Shown in pieces: positions 19,055-30,456 of a stretch of DNA of 64,000 nucleotides. Source of the DNA: Panicum virgatum. Taxonomy: Eukaryota; Streptophyta; Magnoliopsida; Poales; Poaceae. The notes under the pieces are model-generated. The model made no database searches. It was given only the letters and a program-made list of their open reading frames with translations, and was not told where the DNA came from. Made by a program: the position numbers and the translations under genes. The stretch lies in NCBI RefSeq assembly GCF_016808335.1, contig NC_053148.1, positions 1,741,001 to 1,805,000 of the forward strand. Reading direction: 5' to 3'. Numbering within the stretch: position 1 is the first letter of the stretch; the number at the start of each line of letters is the position of its first letter.

Positions 19055-20375
19055 ATGTCGCGGATACTGCAGCAAATACCAAAACAAAATTATGAATCAC
19101 CACAGGTAAGATTCTCATTTCCTCTTTTCTATCCATTTGAGTTCTCTAATCATGCTCATGTTCTATGGTTTCTAAACGCAGAGTTTTAGTTATTTCTAAA
19201 TGCTTTGTTCTGACTATATCCTGGCTTCTAATAGCACACTATACTCCTCGCCACCAGGCCAAGCACCAGCACCACAATCAGCGATTCAGCGCCTACAACA
19301 TCTCAAGCTTTGGTAATCTCCACCATTTTCATGTTTGGTCTCTATTGTGTGTGGATGTGTGGGGGGTGGGGTGGGTGTCTTATCTCATCTTTCATGTTTA
19401 TGCTAGTCAATTTTTTATTTTGTTGATACAAATATCTGCTCAGTTCTCGGGACATCGTTTGCGCTCATTATGGTGTACTTCCCATTCTTGCACCTCCTAA
19501 TCAAAGAAAACTTTGTAGAGACAATTTCCCTGTGGAACACAAAAGTAATTGAAATTGGTTTGGCAAATAATCTACTACGACTTTTGTATGGATTTGTTGT
19601 TTTACCAAGGGATAAAACCTATGATGTTTTGTTTGTAAACTCTTGGTGTGTTGTAGAAAACTTAGCCTATCTGCTTGTTATATGCGCACCGCACAAACGA
19701 GAGCTCAAGAAAGTGAGTAGTAAAAGCTCTTTTTTCTGTCTCTTTCGTATAGGTATAGTCTTCTGATATTTTCTCTTTTTTCTAAGGGGATCTTCATTTT
19801 CACAACCTGTCTAATATGCATTACTGGATCTCTTCTTCTCTTCCAAATTGATCTTTCTTCTAATGCAGCGAAATGGCTCAAATATGTCTTTGGTTCAACT
19901 GGAAATGCTTTACTATTGTGGGGCCATTTTGCTCAGATAAGAGATCTAGTGAGTGCTGAACAAAAATCTGTTTGATATCCATTTCATGTGTGCTACAAAT
20001 TACTCATTTTGTACCTTGTTCTCAATATGATGCTATAGAAGAAAAGGAATTGTATTCTACTTTTTTTTATTGTTGCTCCCACTGGAATTTTTGCGGCAAT
20101 ACAATACCTAGCTGCTTTTATTAAACATAGGAACCAGCTTTTCATAATGGTATGGAAAATTCTTTAGTTTAAGCATGTCTAGTGCCACTTCAAATACTGC
20201 ACCTACTGTGTTTCTTTTTCAGAGTTCCACCGGCATAAATGTTGTTGCATATCCAGTGGAAGTAATTCTGATTTTCAAGATGCATTATTTCATTAAAAAA
20301 ACAATCAAATCAAATCAAGAAGCAAGCGACAAAGACTCTGAAACATATAAAGACATCATTCAAGCGCACGTATAG
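19055..20375 (+). CDS. SWEET-like (MtN3/saliva-type) membrane protein, six exons
   Basis: The exons are 19055-19105, 19258-19312, 19444-19712, 19787-19948, 20039-20149 and 20223-20375. All introns are GT-AG and phases close, giving a 266-residue protein. It has two hydrophobic triple-helix-like units separated by a single helix (GIFIFTTCLICITGSLLLFQ), which is the SWEET sugar-transporter layout. The first unit keeps the LLYGFV..VNSWCVVE pattern near residues 83-107. Exon 4 is 162 bp, as I recall is usual in SWEET genes. The C-terminus is charged. The sequence is very divergent and the usual Pro-rich signature is weak, so transport of sugar is an inference. Another small multi-pass family remains possible. 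A pseudogene copy lies upstream. Confidence 0.6.
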
Positions 20376-21090
20376 CTCATTCAAGAGATCAAGCATTGGT
20401 AAAATACTCTTTTTTCTTCAATTCTATATTAAATACTGATTACAAAATTAAGTACGAGTATCAATACAGAAGATGAAGAATCTGGAAGGAGAGCTCAATA
20501 TACTGAAAGTGAAGAATCGTCTTGGACAATTAATCTGGACTCCGAGGACGATAGTCTGGACTTTGAGGATGAAATGTATTATACATAAGCAAAGTTATTG
20601 GATATGCAAGGTAAATGGCTTGCTGATTCAAATGAACTTGAGCATGGAATTGTTACTTTCTGATCAAATCTAGTAAATGTTGAATCAGCTCTTCAAGAAC
20701 TGAAGCAGGAGAACCTCTCTGATGAAGAATAGCAATCAGAAGATGAGGACAACATCTGGCAAATGAAAAGGCTAATGACTTCTAATGTACCCTCTGAAGA
20801 AACAAAAGGTATTTGAGGAAATGGATAATATGACCGTAGTCAAATTTACACAAGAACCTAATATATATGCTAGTCAATGGAAATTGGCTGGTGGCCCTAT
20901 TCAAAAGAAAAATGATGAATTTCACCCTCATCCTGTTGCTGCAGTTACAAGGGATGAAGAGCTGAAGCATGGCAACCTCTCTGATGAAGAATGGTGAGCA
21001 GAAGATGAAGACAACATCTGGCAAATGAAAAGGTCCATGGCTTCTAATGCACCCTCTGAAGAAACAAAAGGTATTTGAGGATATGATGCT
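20376..21090 (+). repeat. Acidic coding-like segment with a 262 bp tandem duplication
   Basis: Bases 20697-20819 recur at 20959-21081, an offset of 262 bp, with moderate divergence. Both copies read DEDNIWQMKR then PSEETKG, followed by the splice-donor-like GTATTTG. Upstream, 20470-20590 reads an acidic frame (LDSEDDSLDFEDEM). Stops interrupt the longer frames (for example UAG and UGA before the DEDNI segment), so this is either several short exons or a decayed gene. No family is recognised. The solo LTR begins just after the second copy. Confidence 0.5.
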
Positions 21091-24000
21091 TGTCACAGCC
21101 CAAAGAAAAAAAAGAGGGAAAAGAAGAAAAAAAATCGCGCCCGGGCCCACCTGTCAGCCGCCTCCTCTCTCTCCCTCTCTCTGTTTCCCTCGCCCGCGCC
21201 GCACGCGTCGTCGCCGGCGTCAATCCTCGGCTTCCGCGCCACGTGCCGTTCATCGTCGCGTGCTGTGCCGCCCTTCACTCCTTCCCTCGCCCCTCTCCTC
21301 ATCCGCGTCGAGCCCCGGCCCCGTTCCCCTTCAAACCCTAGCCCCCTCCACCATTGGTGCCGCCGCCCGAGCTCCCGTCGCCGCCGCAATTCGCCGCCCA
21401 CGGTGAGCGCCGCCTCGATCCCTCGCTCGGGAAGCTTCGCCTACCCATCCTCGACCCATTCCCCATCTCATCCGGCCCTTTCCCCTCCTCTGCAGGGCCG
21501 CCGCCGCACCGGTTCGCCGCGCCGCCGCCCCTGTCCATCGCACCGCCCCCTCGTCGCCGCTCCTCGCCTGCATCTCCGCCGATGAGGCTCGCCTCCATCC
21601 CCTCCGCGCCGTGCGCACCTTCCCCAGCCCGCTCCGGCCCCGCCCCGTCGCGGTCAGGGCGCGTGCCCTGCCTTGACCCGGCGGGTGGGTCGCTGGCCCA
21701 TGGGCCCGCTTGTCGGCCTCTGGGCCGGCTCTGCCGGGTGTACCTAGCATTTTGCTAGGGTTTTTCTAGGTTTAGTATTTCTGCAATCTTGTAAAATCCC
21801 TAGAAAATCATGTGTAACTCCAAAAATTATGAGACTTGTTTTGTTAGATTCCTCTAGCTGAGATATACTCAAGAAAAATATTGTTTTGCATGATACTTTG
21901 TTGTAGATTTATCTATAGTTTTATCTTGCAAAAGTGAGTTTAATGCTTATTTATTTGTATCCTACTCGAAAAATGCCAAACTAAATTTTGTTAGACTCCT
22001 TGTAAGGTGTAGTTTCCATTAGTGCAACTTACTCATGTGTTTCCTTGCTGTTGATTAGGGTTTTGTTTCGATTTGGTGCTTGCTGTCCAAAATATGGTTT
22101 AATATAGAACTTTTTACTGGAAAGTGAGAAATTAGTAAAATCAGTTTTGTTAGCCTTGTGTTCCTGCCTAGTTTTCATGATAATTTGTTTAGATTTGTTT
22201 AGTTTAGTTTGCATACCTTTTCTGATTTATCTTTCTTAGAGTAGCTGAAAACTGTTTTATTTATGGTTAATTGTAGGAAAATGCTTTTGCTGCACAAACA
22301 ATTTTCATGAGTTCTTTGCATTGTTCCCTGCATGCTGAAATTATTTCATGATTTATTCTTGTTGTTTAGTTCATTTCTTAATTCTTGCATCGCATTCATG
22401 CATTTTAGTGACCGAACCGTCGGAGAACGAACCCGTGGAGCCCGCCGAGTCCGTGGAGCCTGAACCCGGAGTCCCGTTCGTGGTCGAGTCTGAAGCTAAC
22501 CAAGGCAAGCAGCTAAGCATATTCCTTGCACCTATTTAATCTGATTTAGTTTAGCTATTTAACCGGGTAATGTTGGGTTATATAGTATGTATGTATTGCA
22601 TTTTGGTACCTACTCTCTTGCATTACCCTTCCTTGAATTGTTATCCATGTCCTTGTCACTTGTTAGTCAGTTAATAACTTAACTTGACTAGATGCTTAGC
22701 CCTGCTTAGAATATTGCTTTTGCTCGCTAGACAGGTTTGGTTTGGAGGATCACACTTACTGATAATCCTTGATCGCACTGGTGGTTTGGTGACTAGTGAA
22801 GTGGTAGTATTGAGATTCGAGCGGAATGGTAGGGCCTAGAGAATGAAGTCACATGGGCATAGTCCGCTTGGATCGATTAAGGACCGAGTGGATGCCATCG
22901 GCCTTGAGCATTTTTTCGTGCTACCACATATCCAATATAATGGAACGGATAAGCCAATTACCTTCTTTGACTTGATCATTGATGTGCAGTCCTAGATACG
23001 TGGCTACGGGCTATGCAGAGAGGCTTAGTGTGTCCCCAGGTGGACTTATGTGTAGGAAAGTTTAGAGATGTCCCTGGTGGAACTAAGTCTCTACTCGTAA
23101 TCTAGGTGTGAGGTTCAATGATCGAGCCATGTTGGGAACGGTTGACGTGAGTACCCCTTGCCCGGCGTGATCGGTTGGGTGAGTCGCATGGTCCTTGCGT
23201 CGTGTGGGTAAAGTAGTACACCCTTGTAAGGTTATAATCAATTTGAATTGCCGCGCTCTCGGATATGAGCAAGCTCTTGGTTCGCCGAATTCCTCTTAGA
23301 GAGTTTCGGTAATGTTGGTTTTGGAATCATGTCTTGTCAATGATCTTTTGAGTATTATGTTATCCTTTTAATCAACTAAAATTATTTAGGGGTTTGGGCA
23401 AGATTAATTAATTCTGATAGGTGATAGTGTAGAAAGTTAATGCTTGTGCGATAATTACTTAATCTTAAAGCCTTTACTTGAGCCAATGCATGATCCTTGC
23501 TTATTTAATCGCGTAAGTCTTGCGGAGTACCTTTGTACTCAGGGTGCTTTCTAAACCTAGTTGCAGGTGAGCCCGAAGTGATGTTTGGCCATTTCTACCC
23601 CGTTGATCCTAATGCGGGGGAAGAGTAGGTTGTTGCTGCTGTGGTGATGTCCTTGAGCAAGGCATCATCATCTTAAGTAAGTTTTATCGTGGCTGAGTTT
23701 CGGGAGAGCATGTATATTCAATAAGCTCTAAGTCTCTGTTTAATATGACTCGCGTGAGCCCAAGGCTTGTAAAGTGAAGCTGGAAACCCACCTAGATTGA
23801 ACTTGTAATATTAAGTTTCGAACTCTGGTTTTATATAACTGCTCTTTGTGGATTGTTGGCTATGTATTCGATTGTATACGGTATGTGCATATGCTGATTC
23901 TGGGCGTATGTTGGAGCACATACCGGGACTACCGGATTTGATATTATTTTGAATGAATGACGTGTCGGTTATTCGTGTCTCTAGATGTGGGATAACACGT

Positions 24001-24098
24001 GGCACGTTCTACGGCAAGCACATGTTAACTCTCATCTGAGTGATAATGACCGGCGGTTCGTTTAAAATAGTATCAAATTGGGCGGTTCTCACAATGCT
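21086..24098 (+). mobile_element. Solo LTR with target duplication ATGCT
   Basis: The 3003 bp unit at 21091-24093 starts TGTCACAGCC and ends GGTTCTCACA. It is flanked by ATGCT at 21086-21090 and 24094-24098. It contains no gag-pol, so it is a solo LTR left by recombination between the two LTRs of a large element. The first 650 bp are GC-rich and include an AAACCCTAG motif. Later there is a short exon-like frame (EPVEPAESVEPEPG near 22430). It shares landmarks with the solo LTR at 36236-38673, such as CTTGCGGAGTA versus CTTGCTGAGTA. Orientation is assumed from that pairing. Confidence 0.85.
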
Positions 24099-25077
24099 GG
24101 ATGTTTAGCCGATCCCAGATGCTGCTCTTGGTGTATGCATACTGAAAAACCCCTTGAGTGATACAGTAGAGCGTTGGCCTTGTCCTCATGCTTGTTAGAA
24201 TTCTACCATTTGCATGCAGGAATGGGATAAAGTTCTTACGTCTTCGTGCATTTGCTATCAGGTGAAATAGTTTTGTGTTAGCATCCTCCGAGTTTAATCC
24301 ATGTTAGCCTTGATCGTTGCCTGATCTTAATGTGCTTCAAGTTCAAGAAACCAAGAATCCGTGCTTTGGCAAGACGGCGTAGTAACACCTCGTCTGTAGT
24401 CAGTTGTCGCTGTTCATGCTTTATCTAGCTGTAGAATGACCTTTGTTGCTATATCAGCCTACAGTTTCAGTGGCACAATCTGCCGCCTACATCTTTTCAA
24501 AACTTTTTGAAGTCTTGAAAGCTTGATGTGTAAAGTCTGTATCTTGTCTGTCGAGTGGATTGCCCAAATCAAAATGGACTATCTGTATTTGGAGGAAGTT
24601 TTTGTAAGATACAAAATAGAAGAACAGAACAAAGGGGCAAATGGACTATCTGTATTTGGAGGAAGTTTGTAGCGTTCACCAAACGATAACTCTGTTCATT
24701 TGTTCGTTCGTAGGAGTAGTAGATTACGTCGAGTAATTTATGTAGCACAGGAAATATACGATTACGAAGCCACTATTCAACACGAACCTTCCTAAACTGC
24801 ATGTACACCTGTCAGTTCCGGTCCCACACGTCAGCCTTACAAACCGGCCACACATTTAACCCAGCCAGGTAGCTGCATGGAAGCCACACCAGTTGGTTTG
24901 GCTTTGACCCTTTGACTAACGCACTAGCCTCCTTTTCCCGCCGCTATTCCTCGTCGTGACGCCGGGAAAAGGGCGCAACCGCGACCTGGTCGCACAGATG
25001 GCACAAGTTCTTCCACCGGTTTTCCACGGTTAGTCGCCGTCTCCTCCAATCAGCACCCTCCTGCGCCGCCGCGCGCC
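24099..25077. other. Intergenic region downstream of the C2 gene
   Basis: No gene is supported. A 30 bp sequence around GGACTATCTGTATTTGGAGG occurs twice, near 24572 and 24639. Bases 24940-25077 would be the 3' UTR of the minus-strand C2 gene. Confidence 0.4.
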
Positions 25078-25746
25078 TCACCGTGACGTTGCGCCCCACG
25101 ACAGAGGCATCCCCACGACGGCGGACGCGGCCGCGGACGACGGCCCGGACACCGGGATGCCCATCGCCACGCGGCACCACCCCTGCTGCACCGGCGCCGC
25201 CGCCGTCGTCGCCGCAGGCGCCGCGCGCCGCGCGTCGTCGCAGCCGAGCCCGAGCACGCGCACGGCGAGGTGCACGACGCCGTGCGCGCCCCCGCGCCGC
25301 GGGCACCGCAGCGAGTAGCTGAGCCGGCGGAGCGCGCGCGGCGGGCGTAGGCCGTCGAGCACGTCGCCCGCGGGGATGCCGCACCACCCCAGCGGCGTGG
25401 CGCCGACGAGCCGGCAGGTGGCCTCCGAGAGCACGGCCACGCGGACGTCGGCGCGGCCCTCCAGGAACTCCGCGCCCACGGGGACCACCAGCGTGTCGCC
25501 CCACGAGTGCTCGCCACTGGGCGCGCCGCCCGCCGCCACCGCCGTGCTGCAGGCCGAGGCGGGCGCGTCCGACGACACGGTCACGTACGGCCGCAGCCGG
25601 CGCGGCAGCGGCGAGTACGACGGCGGCAGGCGCAGCGAGTCCGCCGACAGGACGGTCACCTCCAGCGCGACGCCGCCGTTAAAGGACGCGTCCTCGCCGG
25701 CGCGGGCGGCCACGCCGTTCTTGGGAAGGAACCGCCACGACGACAT
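25078..25746 (-). CDS. C2-domain protein (SRC2/BAP-like)
   Basis: This is an intronless 222-residue frame. The ATG at 25744-25746 (MSSWRFLP) is chosen, since the longer frame to 25764 begins with GTG. A C2 domain spans about residues 24-150: LEVTVLSADSLR, then RPYVTVSSD, WGDTLVVPVG, RADVRVAVLSEA, and GVVHLAVRVLG. The C-terminal 50 residues are Ala-rich and low in complexity. C2 domains of this plant class bind membrane lipids, often with calcium, and several act in stress and cell-death control (the SRC2 and BON1-associated proteins). Only some of the usual acidic calcium ligands are evident, so calcium dependence is uncertain. A minus-strand TATA box (25811-25817) sits 65 bp upstream. Confidence 0.85.
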   Translation of the reverse strand: MSSWRFLPKNGVAARAGEDASFNGGVALEVTVLSADSLRLPPSYSPLPRRLRPYVTVSSDAPASACSTAVAAGGAPSGEHSWGDTLVVPVGAEFLEGRADVRVAVLSEATCRLVGATPLGWCGIPAGDVLDGLRPPRALRRLSYSLRCPRRGGAHGVVHLAVRVLGLGCDDARRAAPAATTAAAPVQQGWCRVAMGIPVSGPSSAAASAVVGMPLSWGATSR

Positions 25747-25810
25747 CGCCACGACCTCGATCACGGGAGCAAGCGCAACAAGTAAAGCGGGAAGGTGGCC
25801 TCTTCTGGCG

Positions 25811-25817
25811 GTTTATA
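25811..25817 (-). promoter_or_regulatory. TATA box of the C2-domain gene
   Basis: TATAAAC on the minus strand lies 65-71 bp before the ATG, a normal distance for a short plant leader. Confidence 0.55.
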
Positions 25818-26896
25818 CCGGCGCATGGTTGGGAGGCCACAGCCGGGGTGGGGAAGGTATGAGGGAGGCGGGAGGAGGACGAGGAGCAGCTTCGCTTCTT
25901 CCATTGGGGGCTCGCGAAGCCGCACAGAAAGTTAGCTCGTGAGGCAGGTTAACTAGCTAGCGCGACGCACCTTGCTGGCTTGGCGCGCGTTCTTGGCGTC
26001 TTCGCGCGGGCCTACCTGGAATGAGCTAGCTCTAGACGATGGCGATGGCTGACTTGCTCTTCTTCTTATTCGTTTTTGTCTCGGAAAGAAGGGGTCTAAA
26101 TAAACCGGCTCGCTGCTTCGAAGCAAACTCGTAAAAGTTTTTAAATTCGCGGCGGCGGCGGCGATCGACGACGGAGATCAAATCAAACGTCTGAATTTGA
26201 AACGAGAACGCAGCCTGGAACGGAGTAATAATCCTCCTTGAATTGGGGGCTATGACTTGTGCTACGACTGTTGACACCTGACAGCGACCTTGCAAAGTTG
26301 CAAGTTCATAGTATACTAGTACATACATGGCGGGCCGGGTCAAAACAAATTTGGCAAAGTTGGTCTCAAAATACTTTCTGTTGGACAAACAGCAGGGCAA
26401 AATCTGTTGATTGATTACGTGATCCAGGGTTACATCAGCAGCAGCACGTGGCATCCATCAAGAACACATGTGGGTGGGTTTGGGTTATCAAACCCAAATT
26501 AAATTATGTCGGATGCATGATGGGAGGATTTTGGGAGTACTATGTGATTCCTTGCATCATTTTTCCTGATGAGTAGTGGTAGTGCCAGTATGATTAGCAC
26601 CAAAAAAGGGTGGTAAGTGGTAGCACTAGATATTTTACTACAATTTATTAAATCTGGTCTTTTTGTTTACGTTGTCGGGCAAGTCCATTGGTGGTACCAC
26701 CTTATAGGCAGTCTTATGCACTGAAATGTGATTTTGAGCGTTCTCAACTTCTCATAGAAACTCTGTGACCCCTTAATTTGTGCAAAAGAGGATGTCATTA
26801 GTTGAATGATAATTTCAATTTGTACAATGGTGAGAAAGTGGTCGCATATAGTTCTACAAATATAGGCCTTGTACGGTCATGAAAAAAACAAATTTA
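25818..26896. other. Intergenic region upstream of the C2 gene
   Basis: It presumably holds the C2 gene promoter. Open frames here are short and GC-biased, and look like chance. Nothing else was identified. Confidence 0.4.
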
Positions 26897-27186
26897 GGCC
26901 TTGTTTGGCATAGCTTCAATTTCTCCTATAACAGCTCCTAAAGCAGCTTCTTCGGTGAAGCTGCTTCTCTGATGAAGCTGAAGTTATTTTTAAAATCATT
27001 TGGCGAAACATGGGTCTAAGGGAGAAGCTAGGCGAAGCTACGATTTTCCAGCTTCTCGTTCCTGGTGTAGGTTGGAAACAGCTTCACCAGCTGCTTCGTG
27101 GAAGAAGCTGCTAGCAAAATGCCTGTTTGGCACAGTTTTGTATGAAGATGCTCTGAATCTGCCCATGAAACTATGCCAAATAGGGC
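26897..27186. mobile_element. MITE-like element with imperfect terminal inverted repeats
   Basis: The left end GGCCTTGTTTGGCATAG is the approximate inverse of the right end CTATGCCAAATAGGGCA, with about 290 bp between the outer ends. The interior is rich in AGCTTC/GAAGCT repeats. No clear target duplication was found, so family and exact ends are uncertain. Confidence 0.55.
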
Positions 27187-27516
27187 ATGAGCTTGTTACA
27201 AGCCTCAAAAGGCTTTGTTTACACAGTAGAGCGGGTGACATCACCATCATTTTTTTTTTGAACGGACATCACCATCCTTGAACTTAGAGTGGTATGTAAA
27301 ATTTGGAGAAGCAGGAAATAGGTTGCAGTCATTTTCCTTTTTCTTCTTGGACCCAACAACTTCTGTTTCCGTTTCGAAACAAGGCCGCGTCCACCACTTA
27401 CAACAAAACGAGCCCTGGCCTGGCCCATAATGCATCCAGCCCAGCATCTCATGCAAGTCCATCTCGAGCCCGTAAACGAATCGCGATCCAGAAGCACGTG
27501 ACGTGGCTGGCAGCAA

Positions 27517-27594
27517 CTCCACCTCTCTCCATCTCAACCCCTCTCGGCCTGGCCGCCTCCACCTCTCTCCATCTCAACCCCTCTCGGCCTGGCC
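27517..27594. repeat. Tandem duplication in the VHA-e leader or promoter
   Basis: A unit of about 38 bp containing CCACCTCTCTCCATCTCAAC occurs twice with a 40 bp period, about 100-170 bp before the start codon. It is CT-rich, as plant leaders often are. Confidence 0.8.
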
Positions 27595-27690
27595 TGTCGC
27601 GTCTCCTTCCCCGACCGGGCGATCTCCAGCGAGCGAGAGAGAGAGCCAGCAGCCGCGCGGGAGGAGCTCTGCTCGTCGAGGCCGCCCACC

Positions 27691-29464
27691 ATGGGGTTCT
27701 GGGTGTCCACGGTCATCTTCCTCCTCGCCGGCGTCGTCGCCTCCCTCTTCACGCTCCTCTGCTGCAACCGCGGGTCATCCACCAACCTGTACGCACCCCC
27801 GCTTATCCCTCCTCCATCCCTTCCCTCGATCCGATCCCGCCGGGCTGCGATCCTGCGTGCTGTGTGCTTGTGGGTTTGGTAGAGGGGATGGGGAATTAGG
27901 ACTTGGGGCCCCGAGCGTGCCATATTTGGCGGGTTTGACCGCGGATCGATCGCGGTGGTCTTGGTCTGGGGGTTTGCGATCTAGATTTGGGCAGATTGTG
28001 GCTAGCATTAGAGCTTGTCTTTCTGAGATCCAGTGGTCAGCCGTCCATTGCATCCTACCTGATTGGACTCTCTGTAGTAGTAATAGTCGGTGGAAACCTA
28101 AACTACACCTAAATTTGTTCTACGTTCACCTTCAGTTCGTCCGCAAAAACTTAGTGGCAAAGTTTGCTTCTCTGCCGTTGCTTCGAGTTATTTTTCCTCG
28201 CAATTTAGATAATATTTGTCTGGGAGTTTGCGGCCTGTTATTGGGTACTTACGCAGTTTTGATCATTCGAAATCATGAGATAAGAAGATTGCTATACGCA
28301 TTTTACCACATATCAACACTGGTTAATCTTACTGAGGCCTGCGACCTCCAAATGATTAAAACTACATGAAATATGAATGCCAGGATCGCACAAGGATTCT
28401 CTCTAGATTTTCGTCACATATATTGTGAGGAGATGGACTTATGTGCTTTCAATGTGGATCACTATGACAGTTGCACTTATGTGCTCCCATGGAAAATACC
28501 CATATTATTATTATCATTAGCAATTGTTGCTCCAATTTCACAATCACCTTATGCCCGTTTACATTTGTCTTGCAGCAATTTTGGGATGTTTCAAATTACA
28601 AATTATTAGTCTCTTTATTTGTACCCTTTTTAGTTAATTTCTAAATTCCTGAATAATTCTTATATCGTATTGATTCAACTTTGCTTATTCATGTTATGCA
28701 GATTCCATTTGACCTTGGTGACTACGGCTGTAATTTGTTGTTGGATGATGTAAGTTCTTATCCATGCTTTTTTTCTTTTACTTCATAAAGTTGACTTTGC
28801 TTGTCTGAGGTTGCTCACAGCTCAAAAAATATAAATACGAAAATTGGTTGCATGAGAATATTTGATGAGAATATTTGGGCCGCTTACTCAGTTACTCCCT
28901 TACATGACTAGGGCGATTGTATCATGTTCTCAAAAACCTAGACAGTTTATTGTAAGGCCAACATCAGCACTATGTACTAGTTCTAGTAAAAAAAATTTCA
29001 ACACGTTGCTGATCTTGATAAACAATTTCTCAACCCGTTCCTGTTGTCTGCAAATTTAAATTCTATTGATTACAGTATTACACATAATATGATGCTGGGA
29101 TTGGCTGGGAAGTTTGTTTTGACATTTTCCAGAACGCCATCTTATCTGGGTGTGTTTGTTCCTGCTTTATGGGGAGGATCATGTCGTAGAATCCACTTTT
29201 GTTCAAAGCATGGAAATCACATAAAAAAGAATATGTAGAGTTTTGGAAAATTCCCTTTAAAAATAAAACCTTCTTTCTGATTGTTCCCACATCCCTGCAT
29301 CAGCCTTAAGTTTCTGCTGAATCAACACGCACTCTTTGATTGTCTTGAGGCTTGACACTCCCTTGTTCTCCGCTAACCATGCATTAATATTCCTGTGTAG
29401 GTATGCCATTGTTTACCTTGCTCAGATGAAGCCTTTGATCAACCCCATCCTGAGCGGGGAGTGA
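27691..29464 (+). CDS. VHA-e: V-type proton ATPase subunit e
   Basis: The exons are 27691-27788, 28702-28749 and 29401-29464. Both introns are GT-AG and the phases close on a 69-residue protein. It has two membrane helices (near residues 4-24 and 34-56), the CCNRGSSTNL loop and the C-terminal PLINPILSGE. These match the small V0 subunit e (yeast Vma9p), which in plants helps assemble the membrane sector of the proton pump of vacuole and trans-Golgi. The Kozak context ACCATGG is good. The leader is CT-rich with a tandem duplication. The first intron (913 bp) is long relative to the coding exons. Confidence 0.93.
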
Positions 29465-29613
29465 GCTTTCTGTTGAAAATAATTAAATCCAACATGTTGT
29501 ACCATTATTCAGTATGTGAACCTTTTATTCATTTTGGCCACCCTGAAATAAAGAAACTGCCATGAGTTTTTTGCTACTCTACCTCCAGGTTATTGAGGAG
29601 GCACGCTGTGATT

Positions 29614-29801
29614 AGTGTACCCTTGGTTATTAAAACGACGTTTAAACGTCGTGAAAACGACTTTTCATGAGAAAACGTTCTTGTGAAATCGACATTTAAA
29701 CGTTAAAACGTCCGTTTAAACGATAAAACGTCCATCGTTTCGTTAAAATCTATCCTCTATTTGTTTCGTCGTTTTATCGTTTTAATAACCTTGAGTGTAC
29801 C
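29614..29801. mobile_element. hAT-type MITE with 8 bp target duplication AGTGTACC
   Basis: The element at 29622-29793 (172 bp) has ends CTTGGTTATTAAAACG and CGTTTTAATAACCTTG, nearly perfect inverted repeats. It is flanked by AGTGTACC at 29614-29621 and 29794-29801. The interior is built of AAACG/CGTTT repeats. The 8 bp duplication indicates hAT transposase mobilisation. Confidence 0.9.
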
Positions 29802-30456
29802 CAATTGTATGATAAACGCAATAATAATATTTATGGTGTTTTTATCTGAATGTCTGTGCACTGATCCGTCCAACTTTGTCAAGTGTTTCTCTGTTGGATT
29901 TGAAATACAAAACATCAGACATTATTTGTGGTTTCCGTGTGCGGTTTAGACTTTAGAATCATCATCTATCTTGCTAAGTAAGCAAGAAATAATAGTCTTC
30001 ATCTTTTGCAGTATCTGTGCTAATTGAAAAGGGACGTCACAAAAACATCTTGGATCCTGAGTGCAGCAATTTCTGCATTCTGAGCTTTCTTGTTCATACA
30101 ATCATGTCGTTGCTTAACCTTGCTTCACGCAAAAAACAAAAATTTGAGTTCTAGCCGTCGCTTTCTGATGGATTCCCGTCAGAAAATGCACATGAGCACT
30201 ACATACAGTCTCAATTCCCTCGCAAAAAAAGGAAAAGAAAAGAGAAAAGATGTCCAACGAAGCCCAGATCTAAAGCCCATAATTACCAGCCTAGATCTAA
30301 AACCCACAACATTACAGGCCGAAGGCCGGCCCGTACCTCGCCCACGCCCATCTCTCCCGCTGCACACCTCTGCTCTGCTTTCTCCGTCGCCCCACCACTC
30401 AGATCCACCAACCGTCAGGCCGTCACCCAGCCGTCACCCAGCTCCGGCCGCCGGCG
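29802..30456. other. Intergenic region before the membrane-protein gene
   Basis: The last 250 bp would be promoter and leader. The motif AGATCTAAA followed by CCCA occurs twice (near 30268 and 30292). No gene is supported. Confidence 0.4.

Noticed and set aside
24944..25517. Long Arg/Gly-rich frames overlapping the C2 gene
   Set aside because: They are shadows in other frames of a very GC-rich exon; only the 25746 frame has a domain.
27303..27899. 198-codon plus-strand frame over the VHA-e promoter and first exon
   Set aside because: It overlaps the real first exon in another frame and is a low-complexity product of GC/CT-rich leader sequence.
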